A stretch of DNA of 64,000 nt from Ceratorhiza oryzae-sativae (taxonomy: Eukaryota; Basidiomycota; Agaricomycetes; Cantharellales; Ceratobasidiaceae): NCBI GenBank assembly GCA_030998015.1, contig JARWMV010000245.1, positions 434,001-498,000 on the forward strand, given 5' to 3'. Both the position numbers and the translations under genes were made by a program. The notes under the pieces were generated by a model. It did not search any database and was not told the origin of the DNA. It saw only the letters and a program-made list of their open reading frames with translations. Each line of letters starts with the position of its first letter. Within the stretch, counting starts at the first letter, position 1. Shown here in pieces: positions 1 to 9,784 of this stretch.

Positions 1-84
1 GAGTCAAGCGCCAGACTTGCATAATTTCCAAATAACACTGTCACCCTGGTCAAGCGCGCTCAAGTCTTATTCTTATCCACCCTA

Positions 85-462
85 ATGTCCACCGATCGAC
101 AAACAGAGAACAAGGAAAATGAGACTTTTGAATCGGCAGTTCCTTCTATATTTTCAGAGATACTCAAACCTGGCTCATCTCGGCATCCCGTGTTTCTTAT
201 GATCGTGGATGGCGCGTTGGCATTACTGCTGTCCGTCCTTCTGTCCTTGCTTTACCTAACGTCAGGAAATGTACATGTCATGGCGTTGATTGGGATTGAG
301 TGCTGCCTGTGGGCAAGTATAAAATGGTAAGCCTACTTCCTTGTGATGTTCGATATTGCATTGCTAAAGCCACGTAGGTTTCTACATGAGCTGCGAAAAG
401 TGCATGTACAGGAGGCTGCGGAGGGAGCAGATAGCCCGACGGAGTCCAAGAAAGAAAAATAA
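85..462 (+). CDS. PKR1: Pkr1-like V-ATPase assembly factor
   Basis: Two exons (85..326, 378..462) give about 108 residues. Pkr1 is a small ER membrane protein that helps assemble the Vo sector of the vacuolar H+-ATPase. The sequence shows a short polar N-terminus, then the family signature: an SIF...KPGSS motif, two hydrophobic helices (roughly residues 40-62 and 67-82) joined by a TSGNVH turn like the yeast NGNIH turn, and a charged Lys/Glu-rich tail. The intron begins GTAAGC and ends CACGTAG, splitting a Trp codon that is followed by Phe, as in yeast. Length fits the family. The next gene, PSF3, lies convergent 160 bp downstream. Identification is by remembered family pattern, not by alignment. 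Confidence 0.8.
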
Positions 463-622
463 AATGCTATTCGATATGCCACCCTGTATTCCTATCCGCA
501 CTCACACCTATTTCACCGAGGCCGGTCCGAGCTTTCAGACCACTCACGCATCTGATTGGTGCTCTCTTGTGCTATGAGAAATACTGGAGGCACATTAGCT
601 CATAATGATAAATCTAGCGAGA

Positions 623-1354
623 CTAATGCATACGCTGTCTTTCGGTCGTCTCGAGCCCTTGCCTAAACTCTTCCGACGCGTCGTTTCCTTGGCCTCCTCG
701 TGTGCCAGACCCACCACCAAAGTACACCGCCTGATCCCAGATGTCCCCGATACGAGCGTTGAAAGTCTGCAAAACCCCGTAAATTATAATTAGCTATAAT
801 GTAATGTAGACATTATACATACCTCCAGCAGCAACTTGGACAGCGACTCTCGTTGTTCATCCACAAGCCTTCGGCTCGCTCGATCAGAAATGCCGACACA
901 CCAAGCGTCTAGGCCAACGTACCTACATCTCGGCTATCCCTCTCCCGAAATTATACCAATGACCAGTGCCTCCAACGAGGCCCGCAAGTCGGACGTTTCT
1001 AGTGTCTGCCTTGAGGGCACGTTGAACTCGAGAACCGAACGGCGCCGGGATATCAAAGTCGATCCACTCGCCTGCTAGGAGAGGCGGGACAAGCCAGAAT
1101 GGAATCGAGACCTCGCTTCCATCTTTAATCTTCAAAATTGTTATGAACTTGCCTGACCCAGAAATGCAGAACTACGCACGTCTTTCTCATGTCCTCCATC
1201 AATAAATCCCATATCTGGGACATCGAGTTTAAATTTAACCGTTAGCTTCTAGCACGATTCAGTTGGGTTACATAAATTTAATGCTGTGGTACATAGACGA
1301 GCGAACCTGGTTATCCGCAATCACAGAATCGATAGAGTAGTAGTCACTATCCAT
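623..1354 (-). CDS. PSF3: GINS complex subunit Psf3
   Basis: Psf3 is one of four subunits of GINS, which with Cdc45 and MCM2-7 forms the replicative helicase in the nucleus. Five exons on the minus strand (1307-1354, 1180-1248, 927-1129, 823-874, 623-766) give 171 residues. The N-terminus (MDSDYYSID) and the segment VSIPFWLVPPLL followed by WIDFDIPAPFG and ALKADTRNVRLAGL match the conserved B- and A-domain layout of Psf3. The C-terminal helix reads RRLVDEQRESLSKLLLETF. Phases at all four introns agree and each intron is about 50 nt. The exon-4 acceptor is inferred from frame and has a plausible branch site (TCTGATC). A second GINS subunit, PSF2, lies 46 kb away. Confidence 0.85.
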
Positions 1355-1418
1355 GGTGGTATGAAAGTGAATTGGCTGGATCACGTGTAGCAGTCTGCAC
1401 TCATTACAATCAACCATC

Positions 1419-2046
1419 ATGAATGCACTCAGGATTGCAACACAGCACCAGGTGCGAGCTCGCCGGCTTAATCTGATTGTGCATCTAGCCCGCCCGACTC
1501 GCACGTTTGCCTCGACATCAGCCCGTCGGGCGTCCGAAGATGCAGATTCGTTTATGGCGGGATTTAAGAACTCCCCGATCTTTAACCAGCTCGCAGACAA
1601 GCCCGAGGCGATTGCAGCACTGAGTGAGTCTCTAAGCCCCGCCTTTCATATCACAGTATAACATCGCTCGTACAGGCAGAATGGCTGAATATCTTAAAAA
1701 ACAGAGTAGGCCGCTGATACTGAAATGGGACTTGACGCGGTACTGAGAGATTTTCACTGTCAGATGTTGACTTTTCGACACCCCCATCCACTATGACAAT
1801 GTTCAAGTGAGCTCATGACGGCCGACAAACAATTGATCTTTGATCTTTGATGCCCCAGACTCGCGTCCGATTCCGAGTTTCGAGAACTTACTCGCCAGGC
1901 TATCGCAGAAATTCGGAACGCTGGTATCGATCTTAGAGCAGAGGTGCGCATATTCACCAGGCCACATCATCATTGTGCTAGATTAAACTATTGAACAGAA
2001 CGCCATGGAGCTTTTCTCACCAAAAGGTCCCAGGGGTCCAAAATGA
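1419..2046 (+). CDS. Small mitochondrial-type protein, unknown function
   Basis: Five exons (1419..1623, 1676..1705, 1764..1806, 1859..1943, 1999..2046) join in phase to give 136 residues. The N-terminus is rich in Arg, Ser and Ala and almost free of acids for about 40 residues, which looks like a mitochondrial import sequence ending near STSARRAS. The mature part has a helical pattern: a block ending QLADKPEAIAALS, then a PPSTMTMFKLASDSEFREL motif and an AGIDLRAE stretch. I recall similar small fungal proteins with a PPS...FR layout but know no assigned function. Its start lies 64 bp from the PSF3 start, so the two genes are divergently arranged and probably share a promoter. Confidence 0.6.
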
Positions 2047-2283
2047 CCGGAGTTTATTGTACTCGCCGCCTTACTCGCAACGCCTGTGCCATGCAGCGTA
2101 TAATAAGAAAGACTAGGCGCGAGATAACAGATGGCAGTTTTGAAAATGAAAAATTGCTCGTGATACTCACACACAGAAACAACACTCGCAAGAAATACAT
2201 TTAGTCCTAGAAACACCGCTAAGGCGTTCGCAGAGGTCAATCAAAGTACACACATGAAGCATGGAACGATAACGGAGAATAAC

Positions 2284-3020
2284 TTAGTAAGGCTTGTGCT
2301 TGTGAGCGTTCTTCCTCTCCTTGTCCAATTGTCTTGCCTTGCGATGCCCAATCTCAACGGGACGAACCGTGTTATCAGCACGCTTTAACTTGACTGGTCT
2401 GTTACCGACATATTTGCCTAGAAATTTATCAGCACCAACACGGTGCTATCGAATAATTGGACATACCATCCATCTCTTTCCAGGCCCTCAAAAAGTCCTC
2501 TGGGTCGGAAAATGCAACAAAGCCGTACTTGGCTTTCTGTGATAAGCGATCCCTGATCACCTTGGCCTTTTGGAATGAGGGATACTTATTGAAAGCATTT
2601 GCAAGGACGTCGTCAGAAACATCGTTGCTCAGATCGCCAACAAAGAGGCGTGACCAGCCTGGACAAACAGACGTCGGCGGACGACCAAACAAAGATAGCA
2701 ACTGACTTACTGGGATCCCACTCGAGGAGCGTTTGATCCTCCCACACTTTCCCGGCGCCTTTCCGCAAGACCGTCGTTCGCTTTCCCCCCTTTGCAAGCC
2801 TTCCTCCAGATCCGCCTTTCTTATCGAGCAACGCACCCGGAACGTATGCACTTCCCTGCGCCGCCGCTCCTACATCATACTCGTAGGCGTTGGCTGGGGC
2901 ACGTGAAGACGACCCGCCCTGTTGCCACGCAAGCGTAGCCGCGGATGGTTGGTACGGCTGGTGGTAGGGATTGATCTCGCCGCTATTGTAGCCTTGTCCA
3001 TAATATCCAGAGTAGTCCAT
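2284..3020 (-). CDS. RBM42-like RRM protein
   Basis: Three exons (2711-3020, 2467-2658, 2284-2417) give 211 residues. The N-terminal 100 residues are Tyr/Gly/Gln/Pro rich and disordered, followed by a Lys/Gly-rich linker ending KVWEDQTLLEWDPS. One RNA-recognition motif follows: RNP2 is RLFVGDL and RNP1 is KYGFVAF, with VIRD and EMDGKYVGNRPVKL between and after. The C-terminus is basic. This order, with a single C-terminal RRM preceded by the WDP motif, is that of RBM42 homologues, which bind RNA and associate with spliceosomal or hnRNP complexes. All splice phases agree. The 351 bp between this start and RPL5 is a divergent promoter. Confidence 0.82.
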
Positions 3021-3371
3021 GGTAGAGTACAAAAGAGTAGAGTATCGAACTGGTGGAGGTGGTGGAACGGAGCAGAGGCGTATGTTTGATAAGCTTGCGC
3101 ACAGCCATATCGGCAAATGTCGGTACGGAAGTAGAATTCAGGGACCAGTTTCCGCATCGTCCCAACACACCTCCCCCTTCATCACCTACGTTCTCGGGTC
3201 TTCAAGGTAAGATATAGATTTAATCTACGTTGTTTTTTCGAGTGAGATACCACGGTGCGCTGGATCCTGGTTTGCCTGCTTGACATGAGGTTGGGATGGC
3301 TGGATGGGATGACTGAAATCCGGATGTACACATGAGCTAACGCAAAAGTTTCCCCCTCTCTTCTACTGTAG
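3021..3371. promoter_or_regulatory. Divergent promoter between RBM42-like gene and RPL5
   Basis: 351 bp without a credible ORF separate two genes transcribed away from each other. It must hold both promoters and the 5' leader of the ribosomal protein gene. I see pyrimidine-rich runs next to the RPL5 start (around 3348-3365), as is usual upstream of fungal ribosomal protein genes, and no clear TATA box. Confidence 0.45.
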
Positions 3372-4558
3372 ATGGTGAGTTTCTTTCAGGACCCGTACAT
3401 GATTCATGCTCATTTTTTATTTATTTCCAGCCTTTCGTCAAGCAGGTCAAGACCAATGCTTATTTCTCGCGGTACCAGGTCAAGTACCGGCGCCGCAGGG
3501 AGGGCAAGACCGATTGTGAGTCTTGATATAAAACAACGGGCTTTTTCACTCCAGCTAATCCATGAATTTTAACCCTCAGACTATGCCCGCAAGCGCCTCG
3601 TCGTCCAGGCAAAGAACAAATAGTGAGCACGGAACATATACCTCATTTCGATCAATCACTTATCGTTAATTTAGCAATGCGCCCAAGTACCGCCTTGTCG
3701 TTCGCTTCTCGAACAAGAACATCACCGTTCAGGTTGTCTATGCCCGCCTGCAAGGTGACTTTGTTCTCGTTGCTGCCAACTCCCGCGAGCTCCCCAGGTA
3801 CGGGATTGAGCATGGTCTTACCAACTGGACTGCTGGTACGTCCATTCACATCGTTGAATGTATCATATATTGATACACCTTGATCAGCCTATGCCACCGG
3901 CCTCCTTGCTGCCCGCCGAGCACTCACCAAGCTCGGTCTCGCCGATAAGTATCAGGGTGTGACCGAGCCGGATGGCACCATCTCCATGACCGAGGCCGTC
4001 GAGGATGCACCCCGACCATTCAAAGCGTACCTTGATACTGGTCTCAAGCGTACATCGACAGGTTCACGCGTGTTCGGTGCCCTCAAGGGAGCATCTGACG
4101 GCGGTATCTACATCCCCCACTCCGAGAAGCGCTTCCCAGGCTACGACAGCGAGGGCAAGAGTCTCGATGCCGAGGTGCTCAAGAAGTACATCTTTGGTGG
4201 CCACGTTGCGGAGTACATGGAGAGTCTTGAGGAGGAAGACGATGAGCGGTAAGCCTTCGGAAACTCTATCCACTTGCTCATATAATTGAACGCATATCGC
4301 AGCTTCAAGAAGCAGTTCTCCTCCTACCTTGCTGATGGCGTTGGCTCCGAGGATATCGAGGAGATCTATACCAATGCCTACGCTGCCATCCGTGAGGACC
4401 CGAGTTTCAAGCCCACAGAGAAGGACAAAGACCACTGGAAGGCCGAGTCATCCAAGTACAGGTCTCCCAAGCTCACCAACGCCCAACGCAAGGAGAACAT
4501 CCAACAAAAGATATCCATGTTCCAAGCGGGACAAGAGGCTGGGGGCGACGACGAGTAG
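3372..4558 (+). CDS. RPL5: 60S ribosomal protein uL18 (RPL5)
   Basis: uL18 binds 5S rRNA and, with uL5, forms the 5S RNP of the large ribosomal subunit. Six exons (3372..3374, 3431..3515, 3580..3622, 3675..3835, 3888..4248, 4303..4558) give 302 residues, the usual length. Diagnostic stretches are [20 protein letters not shown] at the N-terminus, [23 protein letters not shown] and [17 protein letters not shown]. The C-terminal half has the acidic EEEDDER segment and a basic RKENIQQK helix. The first exon is the ATG alone, spliced directly to CCTTTC; phases are otherwise consistent. No frame disruption. Codon use is strongly biased, as expected for a highly expressed gene. Confidence 0.97.
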
Positions 4559-4692
4559 ATGTGTGGTTATGCTCGCTTGTCTTTCATCTTTTGTGTTATG
4601 CATTTTGCTGTACTTACGTTCATGTCACGTTCAAAATTACTCGGCTTACGTGCTTCTGCACATTGAACAAGCATATAAGATGAAAGATATAT

Positions 4693-6659
4693 TCAAAGCT
4701 CCTTTTCGCCTTTAGATTTAGGTTTTGGTCTTGGCTGTCCGCGATCCAAGCTGTATGCTACAGTTCCTGCCACCACTGCGAATGCACCACCCCACAGCCA
4801 AATGTCGCCTTTGGTTCCCCCTACCAGGACAACGCTAACCCACAAAGACACCGCCTTTCGTACAACTAGAACAAGTGTCACAGTCAAACTTGAAACCCGG
4901 CTCGTCAGCCGATGTACTCCGCCGACACATAGAAACTGGGTAAACACGTTGATCGCGAGGGGGACGTAGAATGAGGGCAGTGTGATTGCCAATAATGGGA
5001 ACGCCATGACTCTTCCCATGATCCATTCCAGAGCGCCCGTTGGGCGCCTCCCCAGTGGCCCTCCGGGGCGAAATACGGGTGACATAGTCACAAAAGAATG
5101 AGCAGAGGAAACGAGGCCTGGGAGTGTGATATCAACCTTTGGGCTTGCGTTTGCGATCTTGATTTGTTGAACGAGGTCACCCCCTATGCCGGGAAACGCA
5201 AACATCGGCAGAGCTAAAAAGTGTAGATAAAACATTCCCTCCTCCCAATGGCGCCCGAACATGGCGTAGGTGCGTTCTTGGGCGAATCCCATCAGGCTGG
5301 AAAGAACCAAGGCCAAGGTAAGGAGAGCTAAACCAACGAGCTGTTCTTGGTATGATACGCTGGTCGTAGACATCGTGTCATTCGCGTGTTTTGAACGTTT
5401 GTGTGAGAGAGAGGAGAGCGTGGACATGGCTACTCCGGCAGTGACGACCAGAACGGAAACAATTTGAGTTAGGGTATATCTGAAGCAAAACGTAAATAGC
5501 AGCGGACCAAAGTAATAATGAGCGAACTCACCTTTTGCCTATGGCTAAACCTAGCAGCAGATTAACTACGAGTCCCCCAGATCGAAAGATGATGTGGACA
5601 GCCTGGGGCTCAGTCATCTATTTCAGTACGTAATGCGGGGCAGGGATACCGCATACCATCGGAATAGAGTATTTGAATGCAGCGTTGTTCAATAACGAAG
5701 TTACCAAGAATAGTACAACTTGCACAATCCAGTGTGATAATGGAACCTTCAGTGGGCGGAACCTTAATCTGAAGAGTTGAACCAGCGGAGGCATAGGCAC
5801 CACGATGTTTGACCAAGTGATTTGGGGTCGCTTTTTCTCCACGCCCTTTAGGATCATCGTCGGGCACATGTCTCCGTCCCGTAATTGGTACGACTCGTCA
5901 AGAATGACTCGAAAATCCCAAAACTGGTCCAACTCGTCCTCCAGCAGAGCAGACCCATCTAGCAGCAATATGGGCGCCGCGACGCAGTCGGTAAGACCCA
6001 GGGTGGGGGAACCGGACTTCCAGTGGATGGGTCATAGGCTTTGACCAGATACCTCCGAGTTCCTCCCGGAGACAACGGCTCGAGCAGCCCAGACTTGAGA
6101 GCCGAATAATCAAAGTTTGAAACATCTGCCTCATTTTTGCTCGACGGACTGCTTCGGAAATCGTTCAGGGAAGCTCGAATGACAGAGACGGGTGACAGTG
6201 TTCTTAGACGCTCAGCCACGGCCGCGGCCAGGCTGCTCGCTTCCTCCTTAATTTTAGGACTGTATAGGTACTCTAATTGTACCCTCGGTTCCGGCCCTTG
6301 CTCTGAGGAGAGCATGAGCAATCTCGTCGACGAGGCCAGCTTTACTCCATGGCTGGGGTGGCGCGACGTAGAGTCTCTTGCGTAGGCCAGCTATGGCGAC
6401 GAGGAGAAACTGGGCGAATGTGATAAGCGAGCCCGCGCCCGGATTGTGCCTGGCCGTGTATTCGAGGACAAGAGCGTTACTAAAAACAGGTTACTTATCA
6501 TGTCAAAAACCAGATAGCGAGCAAACGATTCAAGTCCAATGCTCACCTGCAACATCCGCCAAAGATAAGTGACAGAATAAGTGTCCACTGTGCCAGAGTC
6601 GATTGCAAAATGGCTGCCAGCACCCCCAAAGTATGGCCGTTGTCGCCCCCAGGTGTCAT
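4693..6659 (-). CDS. UAA-family nucleotide-sugar transporter (Yea4/SLC35B4-like)
   Basis: Yea4/SLC35B4 transporters carry UDP-GlcNAc or UDP-xylose across ER or Golgi membranes. Readable exons on the minus strand are 6547-6659 (start; LSLIFGGCC), one beginning at 6479 (NALVLEYTARHNPGAG), 5532-5602 (HIIFRSGGLVVNLLLG) and 4693-5479. The last encodes several membrane helices, including the hallmark SSLTVTLVLVVRKAVSL, and a basic tail. The part ending NNAAFKYSIPM stops at 5657. Between the second helix and SHWIVQVVLFLV, about 550 bp encode an unrelated kinase-like sequence (listed separately), so either the gene is fused or interrupted, or unusual splicing removes it. Ends convergently with RPL5, 134 bp apart. 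Confidence 0.75.
5810..6385 (-). other. Uridine-kinase-like segment embedded in the transporter gene
   Basis: In the transporter's orientation this block reads, in three adjoining frames, like a bacterial-type uridine kinase or phosphoribulokinase-fold protein. In order it has LVDEIAHALL, LAAAVAERL, VSVIRASLNDF, FDYSALKSGLLEPLSPGG, then ILLLDGSALLEDELD and FWDFRVILD. These correspond to helix alpha-1, the RASxDDF strand, the FDYxxLxxxLLxPLGPGG segment and the (V/L)DGxxLLxxEL Walker-B region. No Walker A GxxxxGKS/T motif is visible in any frame, and the frames do not join with obvious introns. It may be a decayed inserted gene, a fusion domain, or a neighbouring gene with miscalled bases. Family assignment is from memory of motif order. 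Confidence 0.4.
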
Positions 6660-6995
6660 TCGTGGTGGACGTTGCTCAAAGAGAAAATCCTAGGCTAGAA
6701 ACGATCCAAAGTGCTTGTGTCCCAGATTGTCCGAACACGTAGTCATAGTCAGATATGGTTTTGGCGCCTCGTGGTTGCGTAACGCTGTAACGGTTTCGGC
6801 GAGCGAGCGCCGTGGCTGTCATCGTTTGGCCGACTAATTTTACTGATACACATCTTCTGACAGTCTAATATATCCTTAACATTCATATCTTTTCCCAATG
6901 ACAACTATTTAAAGCCTATTAAATTAATATTCCTCCCAATCGCTGTCCATGTCCTGTTCCGTCCATTCGACTTACCATACCGATTTGTCAGTCAA
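6660..6995. other. Intergenic, upstream of two minus-strand genes
   Basis: 336 bp between the transporter start and the stop of the exonuclease gene. It is AT-rich around 6840-6930 with no protein-like frame. It should contain the transporter promoter and the exonuclease 3' UTR; I see no distinct motif. Confidence 0.4.
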
Positions 6996-8654
6996 CTACT
7001 GGGATCTGATCGAGCAAAAATTGTCACCTTTTACGCCTCTCTGCTGACCAAAAAGCACCTCCGTCTGGTTCGGCCAGCGGGCCTCGCGCTGGAGATCCAA
7101 AGGCTGTCCAGACGCCATCTCGCGCAAGGCCTCGAGCGTAAACTATCCGCCGAGGTCCATGCGAAATCGGAGGGGAAGAAAGGGGTATTGTCAGGTGGAC
7201 TAGGAGGAAATGGGGATAGTAAGGAACGTACATGCGCGTCATTTCCGGCGTTGTGCGGATGGTCGAATCCCCGGATCTTCAGCAGTCCGCAGACACGTTC
7301 GAGCGAGCGTTGTTGGGAGGAGCTTCCTTCCAGTGCGGCGAACATGTCTCTCTGTAACATGCCGTATGTGAACATGCGTATCATGGTAACGGCAAGCAAT
7401 CTACCGTATCTATGCAATACAGCCCTGGACCAGGCGGTTTGCTTGGTACCGAAGAAATGCCAGATATTCCTGGCACTTGAAGTTGTTGAAGGTACCTGCC
7501 AAGAGAAATAGTACGTTAGTGGAGCGTATAGCAACGAGTGGGTCTGGAGCATACTTGACGTCTCCGTACCGGTCGTGGAAAACGAGGTACAGAGGCCTTG
7601 AGTGGCATACTTTGTAATTAGTTCTCCGATTCGGGACTTGAATGTTTCTTGGGCAAAACTTCGGTTGTCCCAAAGTCGTATCTCTGCATACGAAAATTAG
7701 CCTAGGACGATTTAGCGCATGGAAACGTACATTACGGTTATCTTGGACAAATGTCCCGTTCCGATATGCTGCATACTCCTTTACTGTCCAATGACCTTCT
7801 TCTCGGATCTCCTTGAGCTTGTCCTCTCCCTCTTTTGCATACTCTTTTTCCTCCCATCGAGTCAACGCCCACCCAAACTCGGTGATCATTGTATGATCTC
7901 GCTCCCATCCCTCGAAATCGATCGCCATCCACGCACCCCGCCTTTCACCCCACACTGTTCTAACTCGCTCAAATACGGTTCTCATATCACCCAGTGCAAT
8001 GTCCCCTGCGAATGTCTTAACACGCTTGTTATGTTTCCCAACATCTTTGAGAGCGCTTCGAAGTTCTGCGACGGTTTTGTATACGACTGGCGATGGAGGG
8101 CCGCGGAGGTCAGATGGAGAGAGAAGATAGTAGGGTGTGGGCAGTGGAAGAGGTTCATCTGTGAGTTTCATCGCGTGGAGCCAGTAGGCGATGTAGGATA
8201 TTTGTTTAAAGGAGAACAAAAGGCGGGATTCGCCGTTGTGGATTGTGCCTGTGGATAGGGGCATAAATATCGATAACAAGAGCGGTAAATATACGTTACC
8301 CATGTAGAGCTCGACCCCCTTTTTTCCTGGATGCCATGGGCATTCCTCACTGATGAGCGAGTCGGTATGAAGAAACGCCTTGAGCGCGGACCGATGGCTC
8401 AGGTTTTCGATCACTTTCCACCTGCGCTTTGGATATAATCAAACGAACACGTAAAGTCCAGCATTACTTACCATTCAAATACAATATCGGTGTACTTTGT
8501 TCAATCCGTGTTAGCCACTTCGTTTCGACAGATAGCCACACATTCACTCACCCTGCCAAAGTGTCAGTATTTCGAGTACACATCAGTGGGAGTTGAGGAC
8601 GCACCTATAGTAACCCTCATTGACAAGCCCCGCTTTAATATCGTCGTTTGCCAT
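6996..8654 (-). CDS. Gfd2/YDR514C-like DEDDh 3'-5' exonuclease
   Basis: A multi-exon gene whose core matches the fungal Gfd2/YDR514C family of predicted RNase-H-fold exonucleases. AIDFEGWE gives the first acidic pair (D, E), VFHDRYGDVKYL the next Asp, and DHPHNAGNDAH the closing His/Asp. Upstream are KRVKTFAGD and a variable helical region. The start is placed at 8654 (ATG before AANDDI-type residues). Exons include 8605-8654, a proposed 1-nt exon at 8552, 8472-8494, and one from 8421 downward; the last exon ends FCSIRSQ at 6996. In the core, the frame ending ITKYATQG and the frame starting PLYLVFHD are offset by one base near 7597-7603, so a 1-nt indel or error is likely there. Function in RNA turnover is inferred from the fold. 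Confidence 0.68.
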
Positions 8655-9784
8655 TGGAGTATGGGCGGCGGGTTGGCGAAAGACCAGCCTACCCACGTGA
8701 GCGCGCTTTATGCTCCCGTTTATGTAACGCTGATTGGCAAGACGAGAATGGCAGGTGGTCCGCCACCACCAGTCTCGAGAGCCACCCACTGCCGATCAAA
8801 CATATGCGCCTGACAATCATGGGCAAACTGATCTCGTGCACGTCGTTCCGCCGCTCTCACGCCTAGTTGGGCTTATCGTGGTGATATTCCTAGGCTGGCA
8901 TCGGACAATGACGACATATGAACCCTCACGGGATTAGTTGGAGCTCGGCTTTTGACGGGCTGAAATGGCTCGTTCAACCTCCACCCCAAGGGCAGAGCAG
9001 GGGAGATGGTTCGCACTGGGCTAGAACTTGTGTATATTCTGGTACGTCAAATACACATGCGGCCTAAAGTGGCCCTGAAAGGGGGTGGGCGTGAATCAGT
9101 GCGAGTGCGTGGATGGGATTACGCGGGTGGACGAAAGCAGAATTTCAGACTTTTTCTCCCAGGCGGAAGCTGCCTTGAAAACGTGTCAAGTACAGCTTTG
9201 GGATCCGGGGAGCAATGCCGGATGCTGCATATAGACCACCTGGTGGCCGAGTTGGTTTAGCCCCGAGCGGAGTGCTTGCCTGGTGAGGGACGAGCGTCTA
9301 CGAAAATAGGGGATAACCTCTGATAACCTTAGTAATTGCGGCGATAATCGCTTGGAGCATGTCAAGTCTGTGTGATTGAGTGGTGGGGGGGGGGGGCGGA
9401 GTCGGGACGGCTCGAGGGCGTCGAGGCAGAATTCTCTGACTGATTTCGATCTCGATGCTCGGCTCGGCGCAAGCAACTGGCGGACGATTGCATCATGCAG
9501 CTGAGCAGCGTCATATGGAGTGACGGGGTGCCGAGTTGGGCGACAACGCAGGATAGTGTGTGACGAGTGTGTGTGGCGAGGCGTGGGATGGGGCGAATGA
9601 GGCGAGACGAATGGGGACGTGGGGCCGGTAGCGCGGGTGTATATAGGTCAGATATGGCTGATGTGCACCGAGCACGTGCGCGGCTGTCACCAGAGCGAAC
9701 CCTGGAAGCGCGTCCGTTTTGCATTTTGTTCTCGCCGACGTCGAGGGGGCTCGTCTGGCCACGACCGCCGGGCTGCTCTTCACC
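8655..9784. other. Intergenic region with poly-G tract
   Basis: About 1.1 kb separating divergent genes. It contains a run of 12-14 G residues near 9386-9398 and GC-rich, CpG-rich sequence toward the next start. Several ORFs up to 110 codons exist on both strands, but their composition follows the base bias and none resembles a protein. Promoters of both flanking genes must lie here. Confidence 0.4.
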
